A stretch of 64,000 nucleotides of DNA from CAMLOF01 sp041913045. GTDB lineage: Bacteria; Pseudomonadota; Gammaproteobacteria; Burkholderiales; Burkholderiaceae_C. Below are positions 52,348-60,830 of the stretch, piece by piece. Positions within the stretch are counted from its first letter, which is position 1; every line of letters starts with the position of its first letter. Location: positions 26,429 to 90,428 of the forward strand of contig JAYSGB010000013.1 of the NCBI GenBank assembly GCA_041913045.1, written 5' to 3'. The notes under the pieces are model-generated. The model was not told the DNA's origin, did no database searches, and saw only the letters and a program-made list of their open reading frames with translations. The position numbers and the translations under genes are program-made.

Positions 52348-52962
52348 TCAGTTCATGCGCAGGGGCAAGGCGGCACCGATCAACATGAACACGCCGCCGC
52401 ACACCCTGTTGAAGCGGCGCCCCACGCGCTCCAGCCAAGGCCGCACACGGTGCGCCAGGCTGGCAATCAGCCATTCGGTGATGATTTCTGTGGCGGCGAA
52501 TGTGCCCGCCATGACCAGGAACTGAACAAACAGGCTGCGTGCCGGGTCGATGAACTGCGGCAGGAAGGCAGCAAAGAACAGCAGCGCCTTGGGGTTGGTG
52601 AGCGCAGACAAGGCCCCCTGGCGAAACAGCGACGCACCACTGCGCGCCTTGCCCTCCTGCGGCAGGTCCACCCCCACGGGCGGCGCGCGCCACACCTGAA
52701 TACCCAGCCACACCAGGTAGGCGCCACCCAACCATTTCATCACCGTGAGCCACACCACCGAGGTCTGCAACAAGGCCCCGATGCCGAACATGGACAGCGC
52801 GATAATGACCACGAACCCCAGCGCCCCACCCATGATGGTGTAGAGCGTGCGCACGCGCCCGTGCAGCACGCCGTGCGTGAGCGCCAGCAGCCCGTTGGGG
52901 CCGGGTGACAGCGACAGGCCAATGGCGGCGGCCAGGTAGATGAGCCAGGTGTCGAGTGCCAT
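52348..52962 (-). CDS. LysE/RhtB family exporter
   Basis: A 204-residue membrane protein with six predicted helices; GLSLSPGPNGLLALTHGVLH-G, GGAYLVWLGIQVWR and NPKALLFFAAFLPQF are diagnostic of amino-acid/metabolite exporters. Directly downstream of the aldo/keto reductase gene (19-base gap) on the same strand, so it may be the last gene of the pmd transcript. Substrate unknown. Confidence 0.88.
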   Translation of the reverse strand: MALDTWLIYLAAAIGLSLSPGPNGLLALTHGVLHGRVRTLYTIMGGALGFVVIIALSMFGIGALLQTSVVWLTVMKWLGGAYLVWLGIQVWRAPPVGVDLPQEGKARSGASLFRQGALSALTNPKALLFFAAFLPQFIDPARSLFVQFLVMAGTFAATEIITEWLIASLAHRVRPWLERVGRRFNRVCGGVFMLIGAALPLRMN

Positions 52963-52981
52963 GGGAAGTCCTTGACGGGGA

Positions 52982-53986
52982 TCAGACCGCTTCGGTATCC
53001 ACCTCGCGGTTCGCCTGATCGTTGTAACGGTTGCCAGCCACCAGTCTATCGTGCATCACCTCGTCGAGTTGCCGCATCAAATCAGGCGACAGCTTCACAT
53101 CGGCAGCGCCCAGGTCTTCGTGCAGGTGTTCCACACTGGTGGTGCCCGGAATGGGCAGGATGTGCGGCGCCTTGTGCAGCAGCCAGGCAATGGCCAGTTG
53201 CGCCGGTGTGCAGCCCGCCTGTTGGGCCAGCGAGTTGAAGGCGGGCAGCAGTTCCAGGTTGCGCGCGTAATTGGCTGGCGCAAAGCGCGGCATGGCGCGG
53301 CGAATGTCCTTCGGGTCCAGCACGCTCACATCAGGCGGCGTGCTGGTGAGGAAGCCCCGCGCCACCGGGCTGAAGGCCACAAAGGCCACACCCAGCTCGC
53401 GGCAGGCATCCAGCACCGCTATCTCGGGGTTGCGCGTCCAGAGGGAATACTCGGTCTGCAATGCGGCAACGGGGTGCACGGCATGGGCGCGGCGCAGCGT
53501 GGCGGCAGACACCTCGCTCAAGCCAATGGAGCGGATCTTGCCCTCGCGCACCAGGTCCGCCAGCGCCCCCACGCTGTCTTCAATGGGCACCTGCTTGTCC
53601 CAGCGGTGCAGGTAGTACAGGTCGATCACGTCGGTGCGCAGGCGCTGCAAGGCGGCCTCGCACGTGGCTTTCAGGGTGGCCGGTCGCCCGTCGATGACGC
53701 GCACGAGCTTACCGTCGCCATTCACGTCCACGCCGGTCATGCCGCACTTGCTGGCCAGCGTGAACCTGGAACGGTGGGGGCTAAGCACCTTGCCCACCAG
53801 CGTCTCGCTCGCGCCAAAGCCGTAGAGCGCGGCCGTGTCAAAGTGCGTGACACCCGCGTCCAGCGCGGTCAGCAGGACGCGCTCGGCCTGCTGTTCAGAC
53901 ACCGGTGCGCCGTAGGCGTGGCAAATGTTCATGCAGCCCAGGCCGATGGCACTGACGCTGAAGGGGCCCAGTTGGCGTTGTTGCAT
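52982..53986 (-). CDS. aldo/keto reductase
   Basis: A 334-residue NADP-dependent TIM-barrel oxidoreductase. SAIGLGCMNICHAYG, FDTAALYGFGASETLVGKVL (catalytic D and Y) and DLYYLHRWD are family motifs, with PIPGTTSVEHLHEDLGA at the cofactor end. Lies 85 bases downstream of pmdC on the same strand. A role in aldehyde reduction of lignin-derived aromatics or pathway semialdehydes is possible but unproven. Confidence 0.9.
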   Translation of the reverse strand: MQQRQLGPFSVSAIGLGCMNICHAYGAPVSEQQAERVLLTALDAGVTHFDTAALYGFGASETLVGKVLSPHRSRFTLASKCGMTGVDVNGDGKLVRVIDGRPATLKATCEAALQRLRTDVIDLYYLHRWDKQVPIEDSVGALADLVREGKIRSIGLSEVSAATLRRAHAVHPVAALQTEYSLWTRNPEIAVLDACRELGVAFVAFSPVARGFLTSTPPDVSVLDPKDIRRAMPRFAPANYARNLELLPAFNSLAQQAGCTPAQLAIAWLLHKAPHILPIPGTTSVEHLHEDLGAADVKLSPDLMRQLDEVMHDRLVAGNRYNDQANREVDTEAV

Positions 53987-54071
53987 CGAATAACTCCTTG
54001 AATGGCAAACGGCCCCAGCCGTGAGGATGGAGCCGTCGGGTGGATGGTTCAGGCGCTGCGCCCGGCAACCA

Positions 54072-55022
54072 TCAGGCGTTGAGCTGCTGCTCCAGCTGGT
54101 GCAGCACCTGGTAGCACGGCAGCACCTGGGCCAGGCTGCTGTTGGGCTCGCGGCCTTCGCGGATGGCGGCGAAGAACTCGCGGTCCTGCAGTTCAATGCC
54201 GTTCATGGACACGTCCACCTTGGACACGTCGATCTTCTCGTCCTTGCCGTTGAACAGGTCGTCGTAACGGGCAATGTAGGTGCCCGTGTCGCCGATGTAG
54301 CGGAAGAACGTGCCCAGCGGGCCGTCGTTATTGAAGGACAGGCTGAGCGTGCAGATGGCACCGTTGGCCGCCTTGAGCTGGATCGACATGTCCATGGCGA
54401 TGCCCAGCGTGGGGTGGATGGGGCCCTGGATGGCGTTGGCCTTCACGATGGGGCTGCCCGCCTGGTAGGCAAACAGGTCCACGGTGTGGGCGGCGTGGTG
54501 CCACAGCAGGTGGTCGGTCCAGCTGCGGGGCTGGCCCAGCGCGTTCATGTTGGTGCGGCGGAAGAAGTAGGTCTGCACATCCATCTGCTGGATGTTGAAC
54601 TCGCCTGCCGTGATCTTCTTGTGCACCCACTGGTGGCTGGGGTTGAAGCGGCGGGTGTGGCCGCACATGGCCACCAGGCCGGTCTGCTTCTGCAGAGCCA
54701 GCGCTTCTTCACCCTCGGCCAGCACGTCACACAGGGGTATTTCCACCTGAACGTGCTTGCCTGCTTCCAGGCAGGCCTTGGTCTGCGATGCGTGCATCTG
54801 GGTGGGCGTGCACAGAATCACCGCGTCCACTTCCTTGATGGCCAGGCTGTCGGCCAGGTCGGTGGTCACGTGCTTGATGCCGTACTTGTCGGCCACTTCC
54901 TGGGTCTTGGCCAGGTCGCGGCTGATCAGCGACACAACTTCCACGTCGGGGATGTTCTTGATACCGTCGAGGTGCTTGATACCGAAAGCGCCAGCGCCGG
55001 CGAGTGCGACTTTGATGGTCAT
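54072..55022 (-). CDS. pmdC: 4-carboxy-2-hydroxymuconate-6-semialdehyde dehydrogenase
   Basis: A 316-residue NADP-dependent dehydrogenase of the Gfo/Idh/MocA family (LigC/PmdC). It oxidises the hemiacetal form of the protocatechuate ring-cleavage product to 2-pyrone-4,6-dicarboxylate. Rossmann motif VALAGAGAFGIKHLDGIKNI; MCGHTRRFNPSHQWVHKKI and QPRSWTDHLLWHHAAHTVDLF are LigC signatures. Ten bases after pmdB. Confidence 0.95.
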   Translation of the reverse strand: MTIKVALAGAGAFGIKHLDGIKNIPDVEVVSLISRDLAKTQEVADKYGIKHVTTDLADSLAIKEVDAVILCTPTQMHASQTKACLEAGKHVQVEIPLCDVLAEGEEALALQKQTGLVAMCGHTRRFNPSHQWVHKKITAGEFNIQQMDVQTYFFRRTNMNALGQPRSWTDHLLWHHAAHTVDLFAYQAGSPIVKANAIQGPIHPTLGIAMDMSIQLKAANGAICTLSLSFNNDGPLGTFFRYIGDTGTYIARYDDLFNGKDEKIDVSKVDVSMNGIELQDREFFAAIREGREPNSSLAQVLPCYQVLHQLEQQLNA

Positions 55023-55032
55023 GGTCTTTCCT

Positions 55033-55887
55033 TTATTGATTTTCCAGGATCAGGTGGCCCACGGCGGTGTTGGACGCGGGCACGTGGAAGAAGCGGTGCA
55101 CAAGCTTGGGCGCTGGGCCGCCAGCCACGTCAGCCATGGCGCCACGGGCAATCAGCCACATCACCAGTTCAATGCCTTCGCTGCCTGCCTCACGCACGTA
55201 GTCGATGTGCGGAATGGCGGCGGCGGCGGCCGGGTCGGCGATGAGCTTGTCGAGGAAGGCGTTGTCCCATTCCTTGTTGATGAGACCGGCGCGCGGGCCC
55301 TGCAGCTGGTGGCTCATGCCGCCAGTGCCCCAGATCTGCACGTTCAGGTCGCCGTCAAAGCTTTCCACAGCCTTGCGGATGGCCTGGCCCAGCAGGAAGC
55401 AGCGGCGGCCCGACGGCACGGGGTATTGCACCACGTTCACGGCGAAGGGAATGACCTTGAAAGGCCACTTCTCGGGCTGGCCGCACATCAGCGACAGCGG
55501 CACGGTCAGGCCATGGTCCACGTCCATCTTGTTGACGATGGTGAGGTCGAAGTCCTGCTGGATCACGCTCTGCGCGATGTGGGAAGCCAGCTCAGGATGG
55601 CCCTCCACCACGGGCACGGGGCGCGGGCCCCAGCCCTCGTCGGCGGGCTGGTAGGAGGCTGCCGTGCCAATGGCAAAGGTGGGAATCAGGTCCAGGCTGA
55701 AGGCGGTGGCGTGGTCGTTGTAGACCAGGAACACCACGTCCGGCGTGTTGTCCTTCATCCACTGCTTGGAGAACTCGTAGCCCTTGAACAGCGGCTGCCA
55801 GTAGGCTTCCTGCGTCTTGCCCAGGTCGATGGCTGCGCCAATGGCAGGCACGTGCGAGGTGAAGACGGATGCGGTGATGCGTGCCAT
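55033..55887 (-). CDS. pmdB: protocatechuate 4,5-dioxygenase beta subunit
   Basis: A 284-residue Fe(II) extradiol dioxygenase catalytic subunit cleaving protocatechuate between C4 and C5. Ligands H12, H59, E240 and base H193 (GTGGMSHQLQGPRAGLINKE) are conserved. The start is ATG 55887, four bases after the pmdA stop; the frame is open into pmdA. Confidence 0.96.
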   Translation of the reverse strand: MARITASVFTSHVPAIGAAIDLGKTQEAYWQPLFKGYEFSKQWMKDNTPDVVFLVYNDHATAFSLDLIPTFAIGTAASYQPADEGWGPRPVPVVEGHPELASHIAQSVIQQDFDLTIVNKMDVDHGLTVPLSLMCGQPEKWPFKVIPFAVNVVQYPVPSGRRCFLLGQAIRKAVESFDGDLNVQIWGTGGMSHQLQGPRAGLINKEWDNAFLDKLIADPAAAAAIPHIDYVREAGSEGIELVMWLIARGAMADVAGGPAPKLVHRFFHVPASNTAVGHLILENQ

Positions 55888-55891
55888 GGTG

Positions 55892-56335
55892 TCAGGCTCC
55901 TTTGTTCTTGCCAGCGGCGCCTTGCGGCTGGTTCTGCGGCTGTGCGTCGCCGTTTTCGCCAAGGTAGCGGTTGCCCTCAGCAGAGCGGCCGCCGTTGATC
56001 ATCATGTTGCGGTATTCCTCTTCGGTCATGCCGGTCATGGAGCCCGCCATCTGCTGGAAGCTCTTGCCGTCGGTGGCACCGATCTTGGCCAGGAAGTAGA
56101 TGTTGCCGCCCAGGGCGATGCAGCGGTTCAGGTCGCGGGCCAGCACGGCCAGCTTCTGGTCTTCCGTCATGGCCCATTCGTCGAGGTAGGCACGCTCGTT
56201 GGCCTTGAACCGCTCGCGGTTCTCGGCCTTCATCAGGCTCATGCAGAACTGGTTGAGCCAGTAGCCTTTGCGGGACTGTTCGGCATCAAAAATGGTGGTG
56301 CCGGGTACGTCAAGGTAGGGTTTGTCGAGTGCCAT
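55892..56335 (-). CDS. pmdA: protocatechuate 4,5-dioxygenase alpha subunit
   Basis: A 147-residue LigA-type small subunit (RKGYWLNQFCMSLMKAENRE, GGNIYFLAKIGATDGKSFQQ). The C-terminal 25 residues are a Gln/Gly/Ala-rich tail. Sits between the PDC hydrolase and pmdB genes with gaps of 3 and 4 bases. Confidence 0.95.
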   Translation of the reverse strand: MALDKPYLDVPGTTIFDAEQSRKGYWLNQFCMSLMKAENRERFKANERAYLDEWAMTEDQKLAVLARDLNRCIALGGNIYFLAKIGATDGKSFQQMAGSMTGMTEEEYRNMMINGGRSAEGNRYLGENGDAQPQNQPQGAAGKNKGA

Positions 56336-56338
56336 GAT

Positions 56339-57271
56339 TCAAATCTCCTCAGGCCAATACAGGCGCATCGGGTTGTCCACCAGCAGCTTCTTTTGCAGCT
56401 CGGGCGTAGGGGCGATGTGCGGGATGAAGTCCACCAGCAGACCGTCGTCGGGCATGTGGTCCTTGAGGTTGGGGTGCGGCCAGTCGGTGCCCCACAGCAC
56501 GCGGTCGGGGAACTCCTCGACCACGCGGCGCGCAAACGGAACCACGTCGCGGTAGGCGGCCTGTTCGCCGTCCAGGGCCTTGGGGCCCGTCACGCTCAGT
56601 CGCTCGGGGCAGCTCACCTTGCTCCACACGTTCTTGTGCTCACGCATGAACTTCAGGAACAGCTCGAACTCCGGGCCGTCCACGGGCTTGCTCACGTCGG
56701 GGCGGCCCATGTGGTCCACCACCACGGTGGTGGGCAGGCTGGTGAAGAAGTCCCACAGCTCGGGCAGGTCCACCGCCTCGAAGTAGATGACAACGTGCCA
56801 GCCCAGCTTGCTGATGCGACCCGCGATCTCCATCAGCTCGTCTTTGGGGGTGAAGTCCACCAGACGCTTGACGAAGTTGAAGCGCACGCCGCGCACGCCA
56901 GCGGCATGCAGTTGCTGCAGTTCTTCGTCGGTGACGCTGCGCTTGACGGTGGCCACGCCACGCGCCTTGCCGCCGCTGGCCAGGCAGGCATCCACCATGG
57001 CGCGGTTGTCGGCGCCGTGGCAGGTGGCCTGCACGATGACGTTGCGCGCAAAACCCAGGTGGTCGCGCAGCGCGAACAGCTCGGCCTTGGTGGCGTCGCA
57101 CGGGGTGTACTTGCGCTCGGGCGCGTAGGGGAATTCGGCGCCGGGGCCGAAGACGTGGCAGTGGGCGTCCACCGCGCCTGCGGGCAGCTGGAATTTGGGC
57201 TTGCTGGGGCCGGTGTACCAGTCGAGCCAGCCAGCGGTCTTGGTGAAATCACCCGTGGTGGGTTTGCTCAT
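56339..57271 (-). CDS. pmdD: 2-pyrone-4,6-dicarboxylate hydrolase
   Basis: A 310-residue amidohydrolase-fold lactonase (LigI/PmdD) opening 2-pyrone-4,6-dicarboxylate to oxalomesaconate. GAVDAHCHVFGPGAEFPYAP near 32-51 has the HxH motif, VDHMGRPDV and LWGTDWPHPNL carry the other active-site residues (catalytic D in GTDWPH). Length agrees with LigI (about 293-310). Confidence 0.95.
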   Translation of the reverse strand: MSKPTTGDFTKTAGWLDWYTGPSKPKFQLPAGAVDAHCHVFGPGAEFPYAPERKYTPCDATKAELFALRDHLGFARNVIVQATCHGADNRAMVDACLASGGKARGVATVKRSVTDEELQQLHAAGVRGVRFNFVKRLVDFTPKDELMEIAGRISKLGWHVVIYFEAVDLPELWDFFTSLPTTVVVDHMGRPDVSKPVDGPEFELFLKFMREHKNVWSKVSCPERLSVTGPKALDGEQAAYRDVVPFARRVVEEFPDRVLWGTDWPHPNLKDHMPDDGLLVDFIPHIAPTPELQKKLLVDNPMRLYWPEEI

Positions 57272-57284
57272 GATGTCCTCGCAC

Positions 57285-57968
57285 TCAGTCGATGTACTTC
57301 AGGCCTGCGGCGGCCAGCGGCTCGCGCATCTTGTACATGTCCAGGCCCAGCACGCCTGCGGCCAGCTGGTCGCGCTTGGCGCCTTCGTTGGCTTCGCGCT
57401 TCTGTGCCTCGGCCAGCGTCTTGGCGGCCAGGGCCTTGGGCACGCAGACCACGCCGTCGTCGTCAGCCACGATCACGTCACCGGGGGTGACGTAGGCGCC
57501 CGCGCAGACGATGGGGATGTTGACCGAGCCCGGGGTGGCCTTGATGGTGCCCTTGGACGAGACGTAGCGGCTCCAGACGGGGAACTTCATCTCGCGCAGC
57601 GTCTTGGTGTCGCGCACACCGGCTTCGATGATGAGGCCGCGCGCACCGCGTGCCATGAAGCTGGTGGCCAGCAGGTCGCCGAAATAGCCGTCGCTGCAGT
57701 CTGCCGTGACGGTGGCCACCACGATGTCACCAGGCTGCACCTGTTCGGCGGCCACGTGCATCATCCAGTTGTCGCCGGGTTGCAGCAGCACGGTCACGGC
57801 CGTGCCGGAAACGTTCACGTCCTGCTGGATGGGGCGCATGTAGGGCTTCATCAGGCCCACACGGCCCATGGCCTCATGCACGGTGGCCGAGCCCAGAGCG
57901 GCCAGCTTGTCGGTCACCTCGCGGTCGGCGCGGGTGATGTTGCGGTAAACAACGCCAAGTTCGTACAT
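57285..57968 (-). CDS. pmdF: 4-carboxy-4-hydroxy-2-oxoadipate aldolase
   Basis: A 227-residue class II aldolase of the RraA-like fold (LigK/PmdF) splitting 4-carboxy-4-hydroxy-2-oxoadipate to pyruvate and oxaloacetate, often also decarboxylating oxaloacetate. ATVHEAMGRVGLMKPYMRPI, the metal/phosphate region GARGLIIEAGVRDTKTLREM and VIVADDDGVVCVPKALA are diagnostic. ATG 57968 (MYELG) is preferred over 57986, with AGGAGAAAG upstream. Confidence 0.94.
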   Translation of the reverse strand: MYELGVVYRNITRADREVTDKLAALGSATVHEAMGRVGLMKPYMRPIQQDVNVSGTAVTVLLQPGDNWMMHVAAEQVQPGDIVVATVTADCSDGYFGDLLATSFMARGARGLIIEAGVRDTKTLREMKFPVWSRYVSSKGTIKATPGSVNIPIVCAGAYVTPGDVIVADDDGVVCVPKALAAKTLAEAQKREANEGAKRDQLAAGVLGLDMYKMREPLAAAGLKYID

Positions 57969-57982
57969 GTCTTTCTCCTGAA

Positions 57983-59023
57983 TCACTTGCCTTTGGCCTT
58001 GAGGGCTGCGTCCATGCGCGGGAACACCCGGCGCGCGTTGCCTTCAAACACCTTGAAGCGCTCTTCCTCGGTGAGGTTGGGCGTGGCCGCCACGTAGCGC
58101 TTGGTGTCGTCGTAGTAGTGGCCGGTCTCGGGGTCGATGCCGCGCACGGCGCCGATCATCTCGCTGGCAAAGAGAATGTTGTCCACCGGGATCACCTTGG
58201 TCAGCAGGTCGATGCCGGGCTGGTGGTACACACAAGTGTCGAAGAACACGTTGTTGAGCAGGTGGTCTTGCAACAGGGGCTTCTTCATCTCCTGCGCCAG
58301 GCCACGGAAGCGGCCCCAGTGGTAAGGCACCGCGCCACCGCCGTGGGGGATCAGGAACTTCAGCGTCGGGAAGTCCTTGAACAGGTCACCCTGGATGAGC
58401 TGCATGAAGGCCGTGGTGTCGGCGTTGAGGTAGTGCGCGCCGGTGGTGTGAAAGCACGCGTTGCAGCTGGTGGAGACGTGAATCATCGCGGGGATGTCGT
58501 ACTCCACCATCTTTTCGTAGATGGGGTACCAGTGGCGGTCGGTCAGCGGGGGGCTGGTCCAGTGGCCGCCCGACGGATCGGGGTTGAGGTTGATACCCAC
58601 CATCCCGTATTCCTTGATGCACTTTTCCAGCTCGGGAATGCAGGTGGCCGGGTCCACGCCGGGGCTCTGCGGCAGCATGGCGGCGCCAATGAAGTTTTCG
58701 GGGAACAGCTGGCTGACGCGGTAGCACAACTCGTTGCAGATGGCAGCCCACGTGGACGAGGTGTTGAAGTCACCAATGTGGTGGGCCATGAAGCTGGCGC
58801 GCGGGCTGAACACGGTCAGGTCGCTGCCACGTTCCTTCATCAGCTTGAGCTGGTTGGTCTCGATTGACTCGCGCAGTTCGTCGTCGCTGATCTTCAGGCT
58901 CTTGGGGTCGGGCGTCTTGCTCGGGTCCTTGAGCGAAGCGATCTGCAGGTCGCGCCAGGCGCCCAGGGCAGCGGGCGCCGTGGTGTAGTGGCCGTGCACG
59001 TCGATGATGAGTGGTTTGGTCAT
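57983..59023 (-). CDS. pmdE: 4-oxalomesaconate hydratase
   Basis: A 346-residue amidohydrolase-like hydratase (LigJ/PmdE) adding water to 4-oxalomesaconate. IIDVHGHYTTAPAALGAWRD (metal HxH), MIHVSTSCNACFHTTGAHYL, IPHGGGAVPYHWGRFRGLA and FASEMIGAVRGIDPETGHYY are family motifs. ATG 59023 (MTKPLIIDV) has GAGGAGAAC upstream; the open frame to 59590 is antisense-free shadow of the ModA-like gene. Confidence 0.94.
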   Translation of the reverse strand: MTKPLIIDVHGHYTTAPAALGAWRDLQIASLKDPSKTPDPKSLKISDDELRESIETNQLKLMKERGSDLTVFSPRASFMAHHIGDFNTSSTWAAICNELCYRVSQLFPENFIGAAMLPQSPGVDPATCIPELEKCIKEYGMVGINLNPDPSGGHWTSPPLTDRHWYPIYEKMVEYDIPAMIHVSTSCNACFHTTGAHYLNADTTAFMQLIQGDLFKDFPTLKFLIPHGGGAVPYHWGRFRGLAQEMKKPLLQDHLLNNVFFDTCVYHQPGIDLLTKVIPVDNILFASEMIGAVRGIDPETGHYYDDTKRYVAATPNLTEEERFKVFEGNARRVFPRMDAALKAKGK

Positions 59024-59054
59024 GCGGTTCTCCTCATTGAATCTATAAAAGGGC

Positions 59055-59744
59055 TCATGCCGGGTCCATGCCCTGGCGGCGCTTGGGTTCGGCAGCGTCG
59101 GGCGAGGCCATGAAGGCCAGCATGCCGCGCACGGCGTCGGCTTGGGCGGAACTGGCGCACACGCCGCCCGAGAAGGTGGTGACGATCTGGACTGCCTGGG
59201 GCATGGGGCCGAGCACAGTGATGCCAGGCAGGTTGATGAGTTCGCTGAGTTGCTGAAAGCCCAGCTCCACCTCGCCCTTGGCCACGAGTGACCCAACGGG
59301 AATGCCCGGCGGCGGGGTGACGATGCGGTCACGGATCTGGTCGGCAATACCCCAGCGCTCGAACAGCTTGGCCAGGGCCACACCGCTGGGGCCGGTGGAG
59401 TAGCTGACGGTGCGTGCGTCCAGCACGGCTTGGCGCAGCGCGTCTTCGGTGGAAACATCGGGATGCGGCGCGCCTTCGCGCACGGCAATGGCCACGCCGG
59501 AATGCACCAGATCCACCCGGCTGCCCGCCACCACGTGGCCGGACGCCACGAGCTTGTCGATGGCGTCAGACGCCAGAATGACCAAGTCAAACGCCTCGCC
59601 CGCCTGCACGCGCTTGGCGGCGTCCACTCCGCCTACCGACTCGATGGCAACGCGCACACCTGTGCGCTGCTGGTAAGCGTCTGCCAGTTCGGCCAGCACC
59701 AGGCGGGTGGCCATGGAGGAAATGCCCCGGATCTCTTTGCTCAT
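59055..59744 (-). CDS. ModA-like substrate-binding domain protein without signal peptide
   Basis: A 229-residue type 2 periplasmic-binding-fold protein resembling molybdate-binding ModA (VLAELADAYQQRTGVRVAIE, GEAFDLVILASDAIDKL, GGVCASSAQADAVRGMLAFM). It begins directly with MSKEIRGISSMATRLVLAEL and has no Sec signal, so it should be cytoplasmic. It is first in the pmd operon, where Comamonas, as I recall, carries pmdU and pmdK. No tautomerase for oxalomesaconate is recognisable in the window, so a catalytic or sensor role should be considered. Function unknown. Confidence 0.8.
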   Translation of the reverse strand: MSKEIRGISSMATRLVLAELADAYQQRTGVRVAIESVGGVDAAKRVQAGEAFDLVILASDAIDKLVASGHVVAGSRVDLVHSGVAIAVREGAPHPDVSTEDALRQAVLDARTVSYSTGPSGVALAKLFERWGIADQIRDRIVTPPPGIPVGSLVAKGEVELGFQQLSELINLPGITVLGPMPQAVQIVTTFSGGVCASSAQADAVRGMLAFMASPDAAEPKRRQGMDPA

Positions 59745-59827
59745 GTCTGCAGTGGTGCCGATGGTGATCTACAGCAGCGCATTCTGGACGAGGACACCCC
59801 CAGTGCCAAGGGCGATCAGCGTCTATC

Positions 59828-59850
59828 TGCTATCTCAAACAGGCATAGCA
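59828..59850. promoter_or_regulatory. LysR-type (T-N11-A) box for the pmd operon
   Basis: TGCTAT-N11-ATAGCA, perfect 6-base arms, 26 bases before the LysR start and about 84 bases before the start of the ModA-like gene. It is the best candidate PmdR binding site. Confidence 0.6.
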
Positions 59851-59876
59851 AGTCCATTCCTATCTAGAATCGCCAT

Positions 59877-60830
59877 ATGGACTTGAAACAGCTGGAATAC
59901 TTCGTGCGGGTGGCGGAACTGGGCAGCTTTACCCGGGCGGCCCATGCGCTCAACATTGCCCAGCCCGCGCTGAGCCGCCAGGTGAGGCTGCTGGAAGTGG
60001 AGCTGCGCCAGAACCTGCTGGTGCGCAACGGCCGCGGCGCCATACCCACCGAGGCGGGCAAGCTGCTGCTGGACCACGGGCGCGGCATATTGCACCAAGT
60101 GGAGCGCGCGCGCGAGGACCTGGGCCGGGTGCGCGGCGCGTTGGCCGGGCGGGTGGCCATTGGCTTGCCCCCCACGCTGGCCCGCGTGCTCACCGTGCCG
60201 CTCACCCGCGCCTTCCGCCGCCAGTTGCCCGAGGCTCAGCTGTCCATTACCGAAGGGCTTTCCAGCGGCATGCAGGAAGGCCTGCTCAATGGTCGCCTGG
60301 ACCTGGCGGTGCTGCACAACGCACAGCCCGTGCCCGAGATTGAACTGCAACCCCTGTTCGACGAAGAGCTGGTGCTGGTGCAGTCGCGCACCCCTGGTCT
60401 GCAGGAAGACCCGCCGCCCCCGCCCATAGACCTGGCGCAGGTGGCCTACCTGCCGCTGGTGATTCCCAGTCGCCCCAACGCCATTCGCATGCAGGTGGAG
60501 TCGGAAATGGCAAACATTGGCTGCCGCCCCGTGGTGGTGCTGGAGATTGATGGCGTGTCCGCCATTCTGGATTTGGTGGCCGAGGGCATGGGCTGCGCCA
60601 TCCTCTCGCGCAACGCCGTGGCCAGCTCGATCCGGCCGTCGGCCTACACGGTGCGCAGCATCGGCTCACCTGCTTTGCGCAGCCGCCTGTGGCTGGCCAG
60701 CAGCTCGCAGCGCCCCGCCACGCTCACATTGCAGGCCACCACCAAACTCATACAGCAGGTCTGTGCCGAGCTGTTCCCGGAGCCAACTGCACCCAGTACA
60801 AGCGATCAGCCCAGCCAGCCCGGCAGCTGA
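59877..60830 (+). CDS. pmdR: LysR-type regulator, probable PmdR
   Basis: A 317-residue regulator with N-terminal helix-turn-helix (MDLKQLEYFVRVAELGSFTR-AAHALNIAQPALSRQVRLLEVEL) and effector domain (about 90-290). This CbbR/BenM-Nac-like form and the divergent position next to the pmd operon mark it as the likely protocatechuate-responsive activator. The 3' end overlaps the convergent AEC transporter gene by 25 bases. Confidence 0.88.
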   Translation: MDLKQLEYFVRVAELGSFTRAAHALNIAQPALSRQVRLLEVELRQNLLVRNGRGAIPTEAGKLLLDHGRGILHQVERAREDLGRVRGALAGRVAIGLPPTLARVLTVPLTRAFRRQLPEAQLSITEGLSSGMQEGLLNGRLDLAVLHNAQPVPEIELQPLFDEELVLVQSRTPGLQEDPPPPPIDLAQVAYLPLVIPSRPNAIRMQVESEMANIGCRPVVVLEIDGVSAILDLVAEGMGCAILSRNAVASSIRPSAYTVRSIGSPALRSRLWLASSSQRPATLTLQATTKLIQQVCAELFPEPTAPSTSDQPSQPGS

